A stretch of 64,000 bases of DNA, taken from Xiphophorus maculatus. Taxonomy: Eukaryota; Chordata; Actinopteri; Cyprinodontiformes; Poeciliidae. Under the pieces are notes generated by a model. The model did not search any database. It was not told where the DNA came from and worked only from the letters and a program-made list of their open reading frames with translations. The stretch lies in NCBI RefSeq assembly GCF_002775205.1, contig NC_036453.1, positions 15,127,594 to 15,191,593 on the forward strand, read 5' to 3'. The first letter of the stretch is position 1; each line of letters begins with the position of its first letter. Both the position numbers and the translations under genes were made by a program. Positions 26,042 to 39,145 of this stretch are shown piece after piece.

Positions 26042-28936
26042 TTTTTATTTGCAGAATGTCTTCAGGAGATCATAAACATGTTTGTCTAATAATTAAAACT
26101 TGAAGCTGATTTTTCATGAAGAACTTTGAGTAACTTGTTGAAACCTGCAGCTTCTAAAACAACCTGAACTTTGATTAAAAACATCTGAAACATTAATCTG
26201 ACCATGTTGAACATTAATCCTGCTGTGATTTAGTGAACCTGCCTGCCTTAATGCTGAATATGAAATATCAGAATTGTTATGATGTTAATGTGTTTAATAT
26301 GGAGTAAAACAGGTTTCTATCATCATGAGATCCAGGATGTTTAAACCAAACTGGATCATTTCCAGCTGCAGATCGATTCGTTTCTCTAGATAAAACTGGA
26401 ATCACAGTAGATTTCTGGAAACACTGAATTCCTATAAAACCTAAAATCTCATTAAGTTTAAATCTGTTTTTGATTTAAAACTGGGACATTGATTCATTTT
26501 AGTTATATTCCAACTCTCTGTTATGCTTCTTTATTATGCTGTAACTGTTTGTTTAGTTTTGTGTTTTTATCATATAAAGCAGCTTATATGCTGCCTTGCT
26601 CAGAGGTCAGAGGGCAGCTGGAGGCTAGAAAACTGATCTGCTTTGAGTTTGGTGAATTAAACTAATTCGATTTTATAACTCAGAGTAAAGAGCATCAGTC
26701 ATTTTCTCTGGTTTTCATCTTCATCGTTCTGCTCCTCATCACATTTCACTGCTCAGCTCTGAAAAGTACAGACAGACTTTGGTTTGTCTACATTAAAAAT
26801 TAAAATAGATTTTACAATTTAGTTAGAAACGTGTTTGTATTTTAGTTTAGTTTTTTGAAACCCCATGCAGATTTAAAGAGACATATCATGCAAAAGCCAC
26901 TTTTTTAGCCCTTAAATATGTTTTGTGTACTTTGAGTGCCAAGGAGTGCAAAAAAAAGTAAACTTATTTACTTTTTTGCTGTGCTGAGTCGATGGTTTTA
27001 TATTCTATGGGTTAGATTTTCCAGTCTGTTAATTTTTCTCTATTGTCTATAATGTTTTCTATTATGTCACAACATTTGCTGTGGAACTGATAAAAAACAT
27101 GATTTCCAGCTAATCGGTTTTGTGAGGCCTCTTTTTTACTTTCCTTGCAGCCATTTTGTAGTCCAAGTTCAGTTATATTGAAGTTGCAAGTAAACAAGTC
27201 AAAATCTTCTGTTCTTGTGTGCATTAAAGCACCTGGTTCCTTACACAGCCCCTTGTCTCTTTGATTAAATTAGATTTTTCTTGGGAACGTACCCACATCA
27301 GTGCAGAAGATCCGTTTGCACAGAGAACTCAAAGACGAATGTTTCAGCAACTTCTGCCAGCATCAAGAGGGATTTTTCAAAATATTTAGTCTGAAAAGAG
27401 ATTGATTGTGGCTCAGTTCCTTCTCTCTACTGAAACAGCAAAGCAGCCAGCTGCTAATGGCACTAAAGTGACAACAAAGTTTGTATTAGAGATAAAGTTT
27501 GTAGGGGCGCACCAATTTATTGGCACCGATTTCCTTAGTTTTGGGAGATTGGTGATCAACTGAAACTTACATGTGAAGCCCGTCTTATCCTCTGATCTTT
27601 TCTACCTCAGCAAAGGTTTAAAAATCAACCTCTGTCCTCTTCTGCTCTGCAGTGAGAGGTTTGACTGACAGACCGGCCCACCAGGTCATGACTGAACGTT
27701 TGCAGTTAACTCAACAATTTTCTTGCTCTACTTAGTGACATAACTAGTTTTTGTCAGTGTCCACCACCAGGTGGTTGGTTGAAGTGAGGGGAGGAAGGGA
27801 AGCTATTTATAAAAATGAGAAAAATCTAATCCTTCATCTGACCTCCAAACTTTACAAATAAAATCTTGGGGAAAAAATCACTTTGATCCAAATGAGCTCA
27901 TAAGTTTCAGAATACTTTCCTTGAATTGCTTTTAATATTTCATACACTCTATGTATAGCCGTATCTTCATATGCCTCACTCTGTTTTTAGACAAGTTTTT
28001 GTTTAACACAAATATGTGTATCTTCCACAATCATCGACTAAACTGCTCACACCAGTGAAACTCAGTCATTCTTCACAGTTTTGCAAGAATCTCTGCTTCT
28101 TTGTTTGAATAAAACCAAATCAAACTTTGAGGCTGAGTGCTCTTAAAGTTTATTATTGTTTTCTGCATTCATAATCAAACAGAACAGCATGAAAATAAAT
28201 CCAGCTTAAAGGAGAGACAAGTTTGGTTATTTGGTGTTATTTTCAGATTCTTAGCACAAACTGGCAAAATTTAGAGACCTTTTGCATCCTTGACCATAGA
28301 AGTATGGAAGAAATGAGAGTGCACCTCCCTCCATTGTGTAATCGTCCTATCCAGCCACATGATGAAGCCACATTTATCTGAGTCAGCAAGATTTAGAAAA
28401 TTTGACTCAAACTGTTTAATTTAGCTCAGTGTGTGTTTAAACCAATTCATATAAACTTAAAACAGTTTCCTCTAAAGGTAATTGATCGTGGCTCACCACC
28501 ACACCTTCACAATGAAGTTTTAGTTCAGTTAAGCCTGATCTGAGTTCATCTCTAAATCTAAATCAACCATTGCCAATGAAGCCACCTGATCCATGTAAGG
28601 TAATTTATATAGTTTAGTAATTGTATTTGGCAACATGGTGGAGTCATATACCAAATTATCTTGGCCAACAACATAAATGTCTAAACTTTGAGACAGAATT
28701 ATCTACGGATAATTCCAAGTTTAAATGAACCTTTTAATCCACCGTATTTATATAAACTAATGTTTATTCGGATGTAATGTAATTTGCATACTGAGTATTT
28801 TTCTGTGTTTTCTGTCATTTTTCTTTCACACGTTATTCCATTAAATCATCTTCAAATACAACAGCAGTTCATTCAATAAAGTGCACAATTTGGCTGACTG
28901 TGAACAGTTTAGACTGTGAACAATGTAAGAACAGTG
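26041..28936. other. Gene-free spacer with repeat remnants
   Basis: No exon can be supported. A MITE-like left end (TTAAAGAGACATATCATG) is near 26874. A fragment starting TAGGGGCGCACCAATTTATTGG near 27503 resembles a common fish DNA-transposon relic. The remainder shows no structure I can name. Confidence 0.45.
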
Positions 28937-29283
28937 AAAATCAGTCCGGACATGGAGAGTGACGTTGTGTTCAGCTGAGCCGAATCAGGGGAACGAGGAG
29001 CAGCTGATAAAATGCTGAGAGTTTTTATCTGAGACATGAAAACTCACAGTTGGAGAATGAAAATATTCACAGTAACAAGATGGAAAAGTTAACAGTTGGT
29101 GAAGCTGAAGCATGAAAATAATGAGACTTTATTAAATCCAGCTCTGGGAAGAAGAAAGTCACCAGAAGATATCATGTTTAATTTAACAAACTGTTAAAAA
29201 CCTTATGGGAGTTTGAGTTGTAAATATTAATCCACAACAGGACAGTCTTAGTGAAGTTGTGCTACAGGAATAGCTTGGAAGCA
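28937..29283. repeat. Copy A of a duplicated upstream segment
   Basis: About 350 bases that recur at 32060-32885 in the same orientation. Shared blocks include GAGAGTGA(C/A)GTTGTGTTCAGCT, TGAGACATGAAAACTCACAG, GAAGCATGAAAATAATGA and TTAATCCACAACAGGACA. It lies immediately before the ISRE and first exon of the three-domain GIMAP gene. Confidence 0.8.
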
Positions 29284-29496
29284 GAAAAGTTGCAGCAGCA
29301 GAGATGCACAACGCAGAATTACTTTAGGTTTGGGTTGGGACTTTAACAAAAGATTCTGTAAATATTAAACCGTTACATTTTAAACTCCAGCTGTAACTTT
29401 CTATTTCATCACCATCACTTGCTCTGTTTCCAACCACCAGATGTCACATGTTCACAGGTAGAACACGTGACAGACTGAATATATCTGAGCTAAGAT

Positions 29497-29508
29497 GAAA
29501 CTGAAACT
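29497..29508 (+). promoter_or_regulatory. Perfect ISRE in the three-domain GIMAP promoter
   Basis: GAAACTGAAACT is an exact ISRE (GAAANNGAAACT), 52 bases upstream of the ATG at 29560 and therefore at or next to the transcription start. It indicates control by IRF/ISGF3, that is, interferon induction. Confidence 0.75.
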
Positions 29509-29559
29509 ATTGAGCATCAGAACATCAGCAGCAGCAGGAGCAACCAGAAGAGACCAAAC

Positions 29560-32500
29560 ATGAGTGATACAACTCATCTTCTTGGTAAGAACATTTATTA
29601 GCTAATATTTTTGACTCTCTTCTTCATTAGATATATTTTTTATATAATTTTATCTAATTAATATATTTATTTCTCATTGTTTATGTTTTCAAACTATTTC
29701 TTCACATCATTGTTCACTACCTCCATATTACTGTCTTTAAAGTTTAAAGATTTCAAATGATAAGAAAATCACCAGATTTCACCAATGAGTAACTTTATAA
29801 ATTAGTTTGTGTTGCAGCTCATTGCTTCAACTTCCTATTAATATCAGAGGATATTTTGTGTTTTACTTTCACTAGACTGTAGACTTTTATGCCTTCATAA
29901 TTTATTGTTCAATCATTTCATAAACATAAATGTTCCACAGTTTTCCTCTCCGTCTGATTTAAAGTTGTGACCGTGGCTGAGTGGTTTGCTTGGTAATCGA
30001 AAAGAGTCGATGTCAGTCCTAGCAGAAGCAAACTTAAGGCAGAGATGGTCAAAGGAAACATCGATGCAGCTTCTTCAGACAAACCTTAGTGGTTGAAAAC
30101 AGATTTGACGGGGAATTGTTTCAGGAAGCTGGAGGACTGCATCAGATTAAGATGAGCTTTATAATTTCCCAGTTAGAGTTTTAGATGAGCCCGGGCTTGA
30201 GAAAGACCGTTTATTAATTCCTGATAAACCGGTTTATAACAGTCTTTCTCTGTGGCTTCTTGTCCCTGCATGTAGTAACATCTTCTTATATAGTTGTTGT
30301 TTACAGTTGTTTCATCAACATGGTTCTGAAACTTAACCAAAAGCCTAAACTGCCAGATCTATGATGTACTGCAGTTGTTTCCAGTTACAGAGCAGATTCA
30401 ACATTACAGCAATATTTCTGTTCAGCTTCAGCTACACAGCTTGTTGTTAAATAATGTCACTAATTTAAAAACTGTAAAAATATTCCTCATAGTTCTTTTT
30501 TAATCCGCTTTATGCATTATGTTGCACTTAGGGCTAAAACATTTTTGATGTTGAGGGTATTACTACATAGAGTAGAAGTTGCATCCACAGGGACATCAAT
30601 GACTCTTTTAAAGGTGAATTAAAATAGCAGTCACAGGTTTTTAATTATACATCATAACCAGAACAACCAGGGATGTAATGAAATGTTTCTTTGTTTATTT
30701 TGTCACTATGTCTGTCTGAAACTGGTTTAGCCAGAACTAGGTCCTCATGGCATGTTCTACCTATTTATAATATGTGAAAATGTAATTTCTCAGAGGAAAT
30801 GGAGGTGACTGGAGCAGCTGCAGCTGGATCAGAAACACAAGGTAAACTTAATGCACATACTTTTCTGAATGTTGAAACTAAATCCCAGATCATTGTGTTT
30901 TGCATTGTGGCCTTGAAACATTAACTTCAGATTCAGGAATCAGCAGCAGGTCAGGGAGAATGTTGTAACGATGTTTAAAGCAGAGTTTGGATGTATAACA
31001 TCATCCCAAGCTCTGAATATCTCACAGAGCTCTGATCAACCCTGGTGGACACAGATTGAGATCTGGAGTCTTTTCCACAGCAAACATGTGGTAGTTTGAT
31101 CAGAGGAGAGCAGAACAGATCTTTCTGATAATTTTTCAGATTTTATTTGTAAAAAATAAGATCACTCGCCGCTTAATTCCACTTTACAGTTATCTTCACA
31201 TAAGGCCAAGTTGGAGAAAGGAAGCATCGTGTTTTGTAATCAGTCATGTGGTCTGTCCACCATTCTCACCTGAGCTTAAACAAATGATCGTCTAATTTTC
31301 CTGTTCAACCGTTTTCTTCCCCTCTCACCATGAGTCACTGTGGGCGTGGGTAACAAAGCAAAGTGCAGACACAAATGTTTTAATCTCATGGTGGATTTAA
31401 TAAAAAATAAAAGAAAACATATACAAGTAAATACTTGTGCAAAACAGGTAATACATTTGACTATGAGGGAGAATCTGACAAGGAGCAGAGTTTTATAGGG
31501 AGGTTATGATTCCATTCACATAGAGAATCTACATAGATACAAAACCAAATTGTTCTCTTTCATAAGGGAAATTAAACATTCAAGGATATTTATGATGGTG
31601 CGTAGCAGACAATCAATCTTATTCATATAGCACATTTCAGCAACATGGCAGTTCAAAGGCGTTATATTATAAAAACACAAAAATACAAAGTTATAAAATA
31701 CACCATCCAGTAAACAGTTGAAAAAAGCAGTAAGCAATACATTTTATCAAGTGTCATCATCACACATCAAATAAGTTTGTCAATATTTTATTTATTCTGG
31801 TTCAAAAGCAACTCTAACCCTGTGGGTTTTAATTTAAATTTAAAGGAATTCAATATTTCAGCTGTTCTGTAATTTTATGGAAGTTATTTTCATGTTTCTA
31901 TTGTCACATAGAAATATTCATGAAACAGTTTACAGTATTGTAAAACAGAGTTTAGAGAAACCGCTTCATAAGACTTTCCCATGAGCATGTGTATCACACA
32001 AGAATGAAAACACTGTTACACATTGAAACAATCACGTAGCAACCTTAAAATATTCTCCTTACAATATGGAGAGTGAAGTTGTGTTCAGCTGGGCCCAATC
32101 AGCTGATAAAGGAAAATACTGGGCAGGAAAACTAAGGGAAGGAGAATAACTAACAAAGAAAACACAGAGGAAGTATGAGTAGACACAAAGAAGAGCAATA
32201 ATAAGTTAAAATAAAACCACAGATAAAAGCTAAACACAAAGAAACAGACTAAGTTTTTACCCAACTACAAAAACGAATACAGAGAAACTAACTGATGAAG
32301 AAAAACCCAAATTACACTAAGAAACAACCAGAAAAAAGATAAACATCAGAGGATCATGACAGAGATATTCATAGCAAAGATAAATAGTTTTAACATTACA
32401 GAAAAAGATGATTAAAACTAAAGAGTATTAATTTTATAGCAGCATCTTTATAGTGATTGTATTTTGGTCAATCCTTGATTATTAGAAGATAATTAGCTCA

Positions 32501-35500
32501 GTCTAACCTGAAGACTTTAACAATCTTCATCATAATAGTAAAGTATTTACTACTGTAGATGAATAAACATGTTGAAGGTCAGTTTTTGAAGGGGAAACAT
32601 CCAGGTGGCCCACCAGCAGCCAAAACGGAGTTATTTATCTGAGACATGAAAACTCACAGCAATAAAAATGTTCACAGCAACAAGATGGAAAAGCTAATAG
32701 CTGACGAAGCATGAAAATAATGACATTTTATTAAATCCAGCTCTGATAAAAATAAAGTCACCAGAAAATCTCGGGTTTAATTTAAAAAACTGTTAAAAAA
32801 AACGTATGGGAGTTTGGGTTGTAAATGTTAATCCACAACAGGACACTCTTGGTGTAGTAGGGCTATAGAGAAATAGCTTGGAAGAACCTGCTTGAAGTTG
32901 TTCACTGCATAAAGACTCCTGTCTACCCCATACAGTCAGTAAGACTAACATGGTTAAGACTAAAGAGCTGTCCAAAGACAAAATGGTAGAGCTCCACAAG
33001 GATGGAAAGGGCTACGGGGCAATTGCCAATCAGCTTGGTGAAAAAAGATCAACTGTTGGAGCGATTATTAAAAAATGGAAGAAGCTAAACATGACTGTCA
33101 CTCTCTCTCGGACTGGGGCTCCACGCAAGGTATCACCTGGTGGCGTATCAATGATCCTAAGAAAGGTGAGTGGAAAAGGGGAACCATTGGTTGGATCCTC
33201 CAGGCAGCTTCTAGCCACGATTGAGATGGACAAAGAACTTTGCAGCTGAAGAAAAGCCGGGGCCATGGAGCCGAAGACTGTCCGGTGCATGGGGACCAAC
33301 CCGTCGGCCCCGCAACATGTGGCTTCAAATCGCACATGTAATTGCGATTTCAGCTGATTCCAGCTGATTCCAGCACATCAGCTGGAATCAGACCCCAAAG
33401 ATGAAGACCAAGGCAAAGATAAAGACCTGGTGCCTTCCTTTCATGAGGTTGACTCGTCTACATCTCAACGGACCAGAAAGATTATGAGACAAGATGAAGG
33501 GAGCTTCAGAGCCGCAAGACAAGAAGCTGAGGAACGCTACACACATGAGGAAGTCACCCTAAGACCCGAGACCTGTCGCTTTAAATCAATACTCTTCCTG
33601 CCAGCACCCAAGTCCTGTGTGACCTCACCATCCATGCAGAGACGAAAGCTCATCAGACCTACAGATATTCCTGCCTTCATCGATCCATTTCCTCCTCCTG
33701 CTGCAGCACCTTCTTCATCATCAAGCCAGGTCTGGGGTTTGAAACACCAAACTCTGTCCGTCTCACTCAAAGGTTCCTTTTTTAGTTCTCAGTGTCAGCA
33801 GTAGGGAAAGATAGACTAGATGATTGATTTTACTTATTTGATTATTTCTGCTACTGAATTAAGCTGTACTGACCCTTGCAAAAATGCCTTAATAATAAAA
33901 TATTTAGCATAAAGAAAATCTAAAAGATGTTGTGGACATTCAGTTAATGAGTCACCTTAAAGTTCTTTGATGGTTGTAAAATAGCTGTGATGTTTGATTC
34001 TGGAGAGGAAAAAGTGGAAAAATGTTTTTAGGTTGCTGGTAGCCCATAGTAAAACAACATCCTTGGGACTCGCTGAGTCACTAAAACCAACCTGGTTCAG
34101 TAACAAGAGCAAGTTGTAATAAAGAGAAAGAACTGACGTTAACAGGTGTGCTCTGTGAAACTAGTTGGCTGCAGGCTGCTCAGTCTGGCTGATTCACAGG
34201 GGGAAGAAGGTTGGGGCATCTGAATGAAGGTTGTCAGAAACCAGGCGAATCGTTTCTCGACGCCAGCGTTAAACTGAGTTTACTTCAGTTCTGGGCAGGG
34301 TAAATCCCAGCAGATTTAGGAAACTCAATTCACTCTTTAGACGGAGAGCTGGTAGCACATCTCCCCTCTCAGAAGAGGAAGTAGAGAGAGAGAAGGGGGG
34401 TTGCAGCGACAACATACCATAACTGTTGGAATAATATTTTCTTTGCTGTCTTCTGCAGGAGACATGCACAGTAGAGTGGCTGCTGACGCAACTATTCTAC
34501 ATCAGCAGAATGACGTAAAATGGTCATTCTGCTGATCATTTAGTTGTGTGTCAGTTGCAGGAAACCCAAACTTAGAAATTATATTCAAATTGAGGATGTG
34601 TTTAAACTGTTAAGTTAAATATGAACAGAAGACAAAGATCTCTGGAGAAAATAGAGCTGGAAAACAAAGGGTGTTTTTTGTGAGCTTAATGTGGTTAAGA
34701 GTTTTATTTTGTAGTTCAATATTCTCTGTATTATGATTCGACGAATAATCTGCTTATGAAGACGCAACAGAAAGACCCTGATCTGTTCTGGCTGTCAGAA
34801 GCTCATATCTTAGTTGGCTTATTGAATGAAGATATCTTTATTTTAGCAACATTTATTGAACATAAGGACAGAGTTTTGAATCCTTTATTGTATATTTTAG
34901 TTATGGAATTGAATTATTTAAATGTTTTATATCTGGGAAGATTGCTCAGCAGCCATCTTGGTGTCATTCTAGTTCTATGTTATTTATAATGACCAACAGG
35001 ATGTATTATTGACTTGGATTTCCTCTTGCACTACTTAAAATACAAAAGAATAGCTTTTCAATTCTTTCCTGAATACTCATTGTAAATATAACCCTTGACA
35101 GTGACATGTCAGAGGGTGATGATCAGCCTTGATCATATATTTAAAAGTATTTTAGACGGTTTTTGAGAATAAAATTTAGTGATGGACTGTCAGACCAACA
35201 ATAACGTAAACAAAAACAATAGAAATCTCTCACATTTTTACTGAAGTCTATAGTTACATCATTTATCTGGGAGGGTATTTCATAAAGTTAAACTTATAAA
35301 GGTTAATAATTTTAAATATCCCTTATTAGTTCTTTCAAGCCAAATGATATTTAAGTAGAAGGTTGCTTTTTGTTCTGACAGTAATGCAGCTTAAACAAAT
35401 GAAAGATTTGGAAAATTATTTTGTTACTCTCCTTCTAACTCCTCATTTATTTAATATTTTTCCTAACAGAACCAGTGGATCCAGTTCTCAGGATGGTTCT

Positions 35501-37598
35501 TCTGGGAAAAACTGGAGCTGGAAAGAGTGCAACAGGAAACACGATCTTAGGAAAAAAAGTATTTAAATCTTTGTCCTCATCTTCATCACTGACACTGAAA
35601 AATGAGAAAAAATCAGGAGAATTCGAAGGCCAAACTCTGGAAGTGGTAGATACTCCAGGTTTCTTTAACACAAAAGGTGAGCCACTAAAGGTGATGGCTG
35701 AGATCACTAAATGCATCTCGCTGTCTGATCCGGGTCCTCATGTGTTCCTGGTGGTGATCCAGCCAACCAGATTTACACGAGAAGATGAAGAAACAGTCAA
35801 GATCATCCGGAATCATTTTGGAGAAAAATCAGTCTGTTACAACATGGTGCTGTTCACTCATGGAGATGATCTGGAGGATGAAGATGTCTCCATTGACAAC
35901 ATTATTGAAAACAACGAGACTCTCCATGACATCATCAGTCAGTGTGGAGGAGGATATCACGTCTTCAACAACAGAAACAAGGATCCATCTCAGGTCAGAG
36001 AGCTGCTGGATAAGATCAACAGGATGGTTCACAAAAATGGAGGAATCTGCTACACCAAAGAGATGCTGGAAGAAGCTCAGAGAATTAAAAGAGAGGAACT
36101 CCGGATTGTCCTGGTGGGAAAAACTGGAGCTGGGAAAAGTGCAGCTGGAAATACCATATTAGGAGGGAAAATATTTACATCTTGTATTAGCTCCTCATCA
36201 GTTACAGAAGAGTGTCAAAAAGAAACACGAGTGCTCAATGGTCAAATGCTGAGTGTGGTCGATACTCCAGGTCTGTTTGATACTTTTCAGAATCAACTAC
36301 AGGTGAAAGAAGAAATCCTCAAATGCATCTCATTTGCTGCTCCTGGTCCTCATGTGTTCCTGGTGGTGATCCAGCCAAACAGATTCACAGAAGAAGAACA
36401 AAATGCGGTGAAAATCATTCAGGAAATTTTGGGAGAAGGATCAGAGTGTTACAGCATGGTGCTGTTCACTCATGGAGACGATCTGGAGGAGGAAAACCGC
36501 TCCATTGACAACCTTATTGAAAACAACGAGACTCTCCATGACATTGTCACTAAGTGTGGAGGAGGATATCACGTCTTCAACAACAAAAAAAAAGATCCAT
36601 CTCAGGCACAAGAGCTGCTGGATAAAATCAAGAGGATGGTTCAAAACAATAAAGGAATCTGCTACACCAAAGAGATGCTGGAAGAAGGCCAGAGAATTAA
36701 AAGAGAGGAACTCCGGATCGTCCTGGTGGGAAAAACTGGAGCTGGGAAAAGTGCAGTAGGAAATACCATATTAGGAGAGAAAATATTTACATCTGGTATT
36801 AACTCCTCATCAGTTACAACAGAGTGTCAAAAAGAAACACAAGTGCTAAGCAATCAAATGCTGAGTGTGGTCGATACTCCAGGTCTGTTTGATACTTTTC
36901 AAAGTCAACAGAAGGTGAAAGTAGAAATCGCTAAATGCGTCTCACTTGCTGCTCCTGGTCCTCATGTTTTCCTGGTGGTGACCCAGCCAAACAGATTCAC
37001 AGAAGAAGAACAAAACACGGTGAAAATCATCCAGGAGATTTTTGGAGAAGAATCAGAGCAGTACAGCATGGTGCTGTTCACTCATGGAGACGACCTGGAG
37101 GAGGACAAGGTCTCCATCAAAAAAATAATCAATGACAACAAGGCCCTGAAGAATTTCATTGATCAATGCGGTAAAAGATACCATGTGTTCAACAATAAAG
37201 CTAAAGATCCAGCTCAGGTCACAGAGCTTATCAAAAAGATTAATAAAATGGTTAAGAAAAATGGAGGAAAGGGAAAATATTACACCAACCAGATGCTGGA
37301 AGAAGCAGAGGAAGCCATAAAGGAAGAAATGGAAAAACTGCAGAAGGAAAATCCAAACATGAGTTTTGATGAAGCAAGAAGAAAGGCTGAGAAAGACAAC
37401 AGCTTCATCCGTGGAGTTTTGGCCTCTGCTGGAATTGTTGTTGGAACAACAGTTGCTGGGATTATCACTGAAGTTGCTGTTGGAGCTGCTGTTGGAGCTG
37501 CATTAGGTCCTATAGGAATTGCTGTAGGGGCTGGAGTGGGCTTGGTGACTGCAGTTACAGGTGCTGTAGTGAAGAAGAAATTCTGTAAAATTCAGTGA
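29560..37598 (+). CDS. GIMAP-family GTPase with three tandem AIG1 domains and a hydrophobic tail
   Basis: Three exons, 29560-29584, 30794-30841 and 35470-37598, joined at phase 1 with GT..AG introns, give 733 residues. The first two exons encode a short leader ([20 protein letters not shown]); exon 3 holds everything else. Three AIG1 G domains have P-loops GKTGAGKS at residues 37, 241 and 445, exactly 204 residues (612 bases) apart. Each has VDTPG, QP(T/N)RF(T)x[10 protein letters not shown] and a YHVFNN box. A charged helix ([17 protein letters not shown]) follows, then from about residue 668 a Gly/Ala/Val-rich hydrophobic stretch with GxxxG-type spacing ending [10 protein letters not shown], which I infer to be membrane-inserting. 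Domains 2 and 3 are almost identical at DNA level, so the expansion is recent. An ISRE precedes the start; AATAAA at 37637. The first ATG rests on splice-site and phase agreement. Confidence 0.9.
32060..32885. repeat. Copy B of the duplicated upstream segment, split by an insertion
   Basis: It matches copy A (28937-29283) at 32060-32130 and again at about 32630-32885, with about 500 unrelated bases between. It is within intron 2 of the three-domain GIMAP and stops before the part of copy A's flank that holds the ISRE and first exon. A Tc1 transposase remnant begins at its right edge. Confidence 0.75.
32888..33249 (+). pseudogene. Tc1-like transposase N-terminal remnant
   Basis: The frame from 32950 ([20 protein letters not shown], then a GAIANQLG helix-turn-helix and [12 protein letters not shown]) is the DNA-binding N-terminus of a fish Tc1 transposase. 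It keeps [12 protein letters not shown] and ILRKV, then diverges and stops at about 99 residues; the DDE catalytic domain is absent, so it is a dead fragment. It lies in an intron of the three-domain GIMAP. Confidence 0.85.
33356..33389. repeat. Perfect 13-bp inverted repeat
   Basis: GATTCCAGCTGAT and ATCAGCTGGAATC flank an 8-base loop, and a further GATTCCAGCTGATTCC half-copy overlaps it. Could be a transposon end or a cruciform. Confidence 0.7.
33377..33804 (+). other. Unidentified open frame in GIMAP intron 2
   Basis: A plus-strand frame is open from about 33377 to 33804 (about 140 codons), with the first Met at 33430. It is hydrophilic, with a charged segment ([11 protein letters not shown]), [16 protein letters not shown], and a Pro/Ser-rich end ([14 protein letters not shown]). 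Amino-acid composition is protein-like, but I do not recognise a family. It may be a captured exon, a pseudogene piece or chance. Confidence 0.25.
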
Positions 37599-37642
37599 AT
37601 AATTACGCTATTGAGTCACCTGAAGGTTAGTTCAGGAATAAA

Positions 37643-39132
37643 TCACAAAATTAAAGTATCTCTATCATTTAATCATGATTGTTCATAGACTTTCCAAGGA
37701 ATCTCCATTTTCAAGGTGATGCATGTTTAATTTAGGATGTCTATATAATCAACACTGCTTACTGTATATGTGATTTCTAGAGCATGTGGATAGAAAACTG
37801 GTGAGATATATACTGTATATATAAAACTGTTTTTGTATAAGAATAAAGAAAATTGAAGATACAGTGATTTAATTTACCACATAAGAAATGAAACCTTAGA
37901 CCTATAACTGAAATCTGTTTTGTTGTGTTAGAAGAGTAAAAAATAAAATAAAAAAGAGAGAGAAATATTAATGTAATCAATTACTTTGAAGGGGAAGTAT
38001 GTAACTTTGATAAATATGTCTGATTTAAATGGCATTTGCATAGAATTAATTGTTTTCTGTTTGAGTTCTGAAATAAGATCAAATAAAGTCAGAAAAAAAT
38101 GTGTGTCTGGTTTAATGTTGATTCGCTACATTTTTAAAAAAAATATCTGTTTCACCATTAAACTAATAACTGTCCCATCTGATGGGAAAAGGAGAGAATC
38201 CATCAAAATTAAATCCCCAATATGCACAATTCACCTGTTCACACAATTCACTATAGTTACCGTCAAAGATAATTTATTGCACAACTTTACACAACAGTTC
38301 TTAGTGGTAGATGCTGTTTATTTTATAAAATGGAGAGTAATATGGCTGGAGGTTTTTAGAGGGGAAACCAAATGCCGTAGGACAGATAAATTTATAAGTG
38401 AAATAATAAGATTAAAATATCTGAGGAAACCATAAAAGATCCAGACCAACAGGAGCAGCAAAATGGAAGAATCCATCAGTGAGACAAACATGCCAAACAG
38501 TTTTAATGCTGTGGAGATGCGAATAATGCATGAAACCAAGTGAACGCAAACAACAGAATGAGGAACAGCTGGAGGAAAATCTGGACAGAAAACGGAGGGA
38601 AGGCAGAATAATTATTAGTAATAAATAGAACCAAGAGTCAGAAATAGAAATCAAGGGAAAAAAACAACATTGATCTCAGGAAACTAAACGCACAAAGAAT
38701 AGAATGTAATAAAGTAACAGATACAAAAAACAAACCTTTTTTTTTTTACTAGCAAAAATAAGAAATGGGTGAATATGACACCCAAAGAACAAAATAAAAA
38801 GGAGGTGGTACAGACACAAGCACAAATGAAACCAAACTCAAACAGCCAAAGATCATAGAATGAAGTCTTCTGGAGAATCAATTTAGATGGTTCAGTTCTC
38901 ATGTTTTTAGTCTCAAAGGAGATTCTAAAGTTTTGGTTATTTTCTTGGGACAGTAAAAATGCTTCAACAACAGTTGTGTTTAATATTTCGTAAATTCATG
39001 GCTACAATAAGCACTCTGGCCCTGGATGGCAGAAAAGAGCACTCCAATCATGATCTAACTCTGATAGAGGATATTCCTTCCTACAGGTTATTCTGGATCT
39101 CATTTGTGAACAAAGGCAACTAGTGTTTCAGT
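37643..39132. other. Spacer downstream of the three-domain GIMAP
   Basis: AT-rich DNA without a supportable gene. The 149-codon frame at 37986-38435 has no splice context or family motif. An octamer ATTTGCAT occurs near 38033. Confidence 0.45.
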
Positions 39133-39145
39133 TACATAAAATCTT

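Noticed and set aside
37986-38435. 149-codon frame downstream of the three-domain GIMAP
   Set aside because: AT-rich, no motif, no splice or Kozak context.
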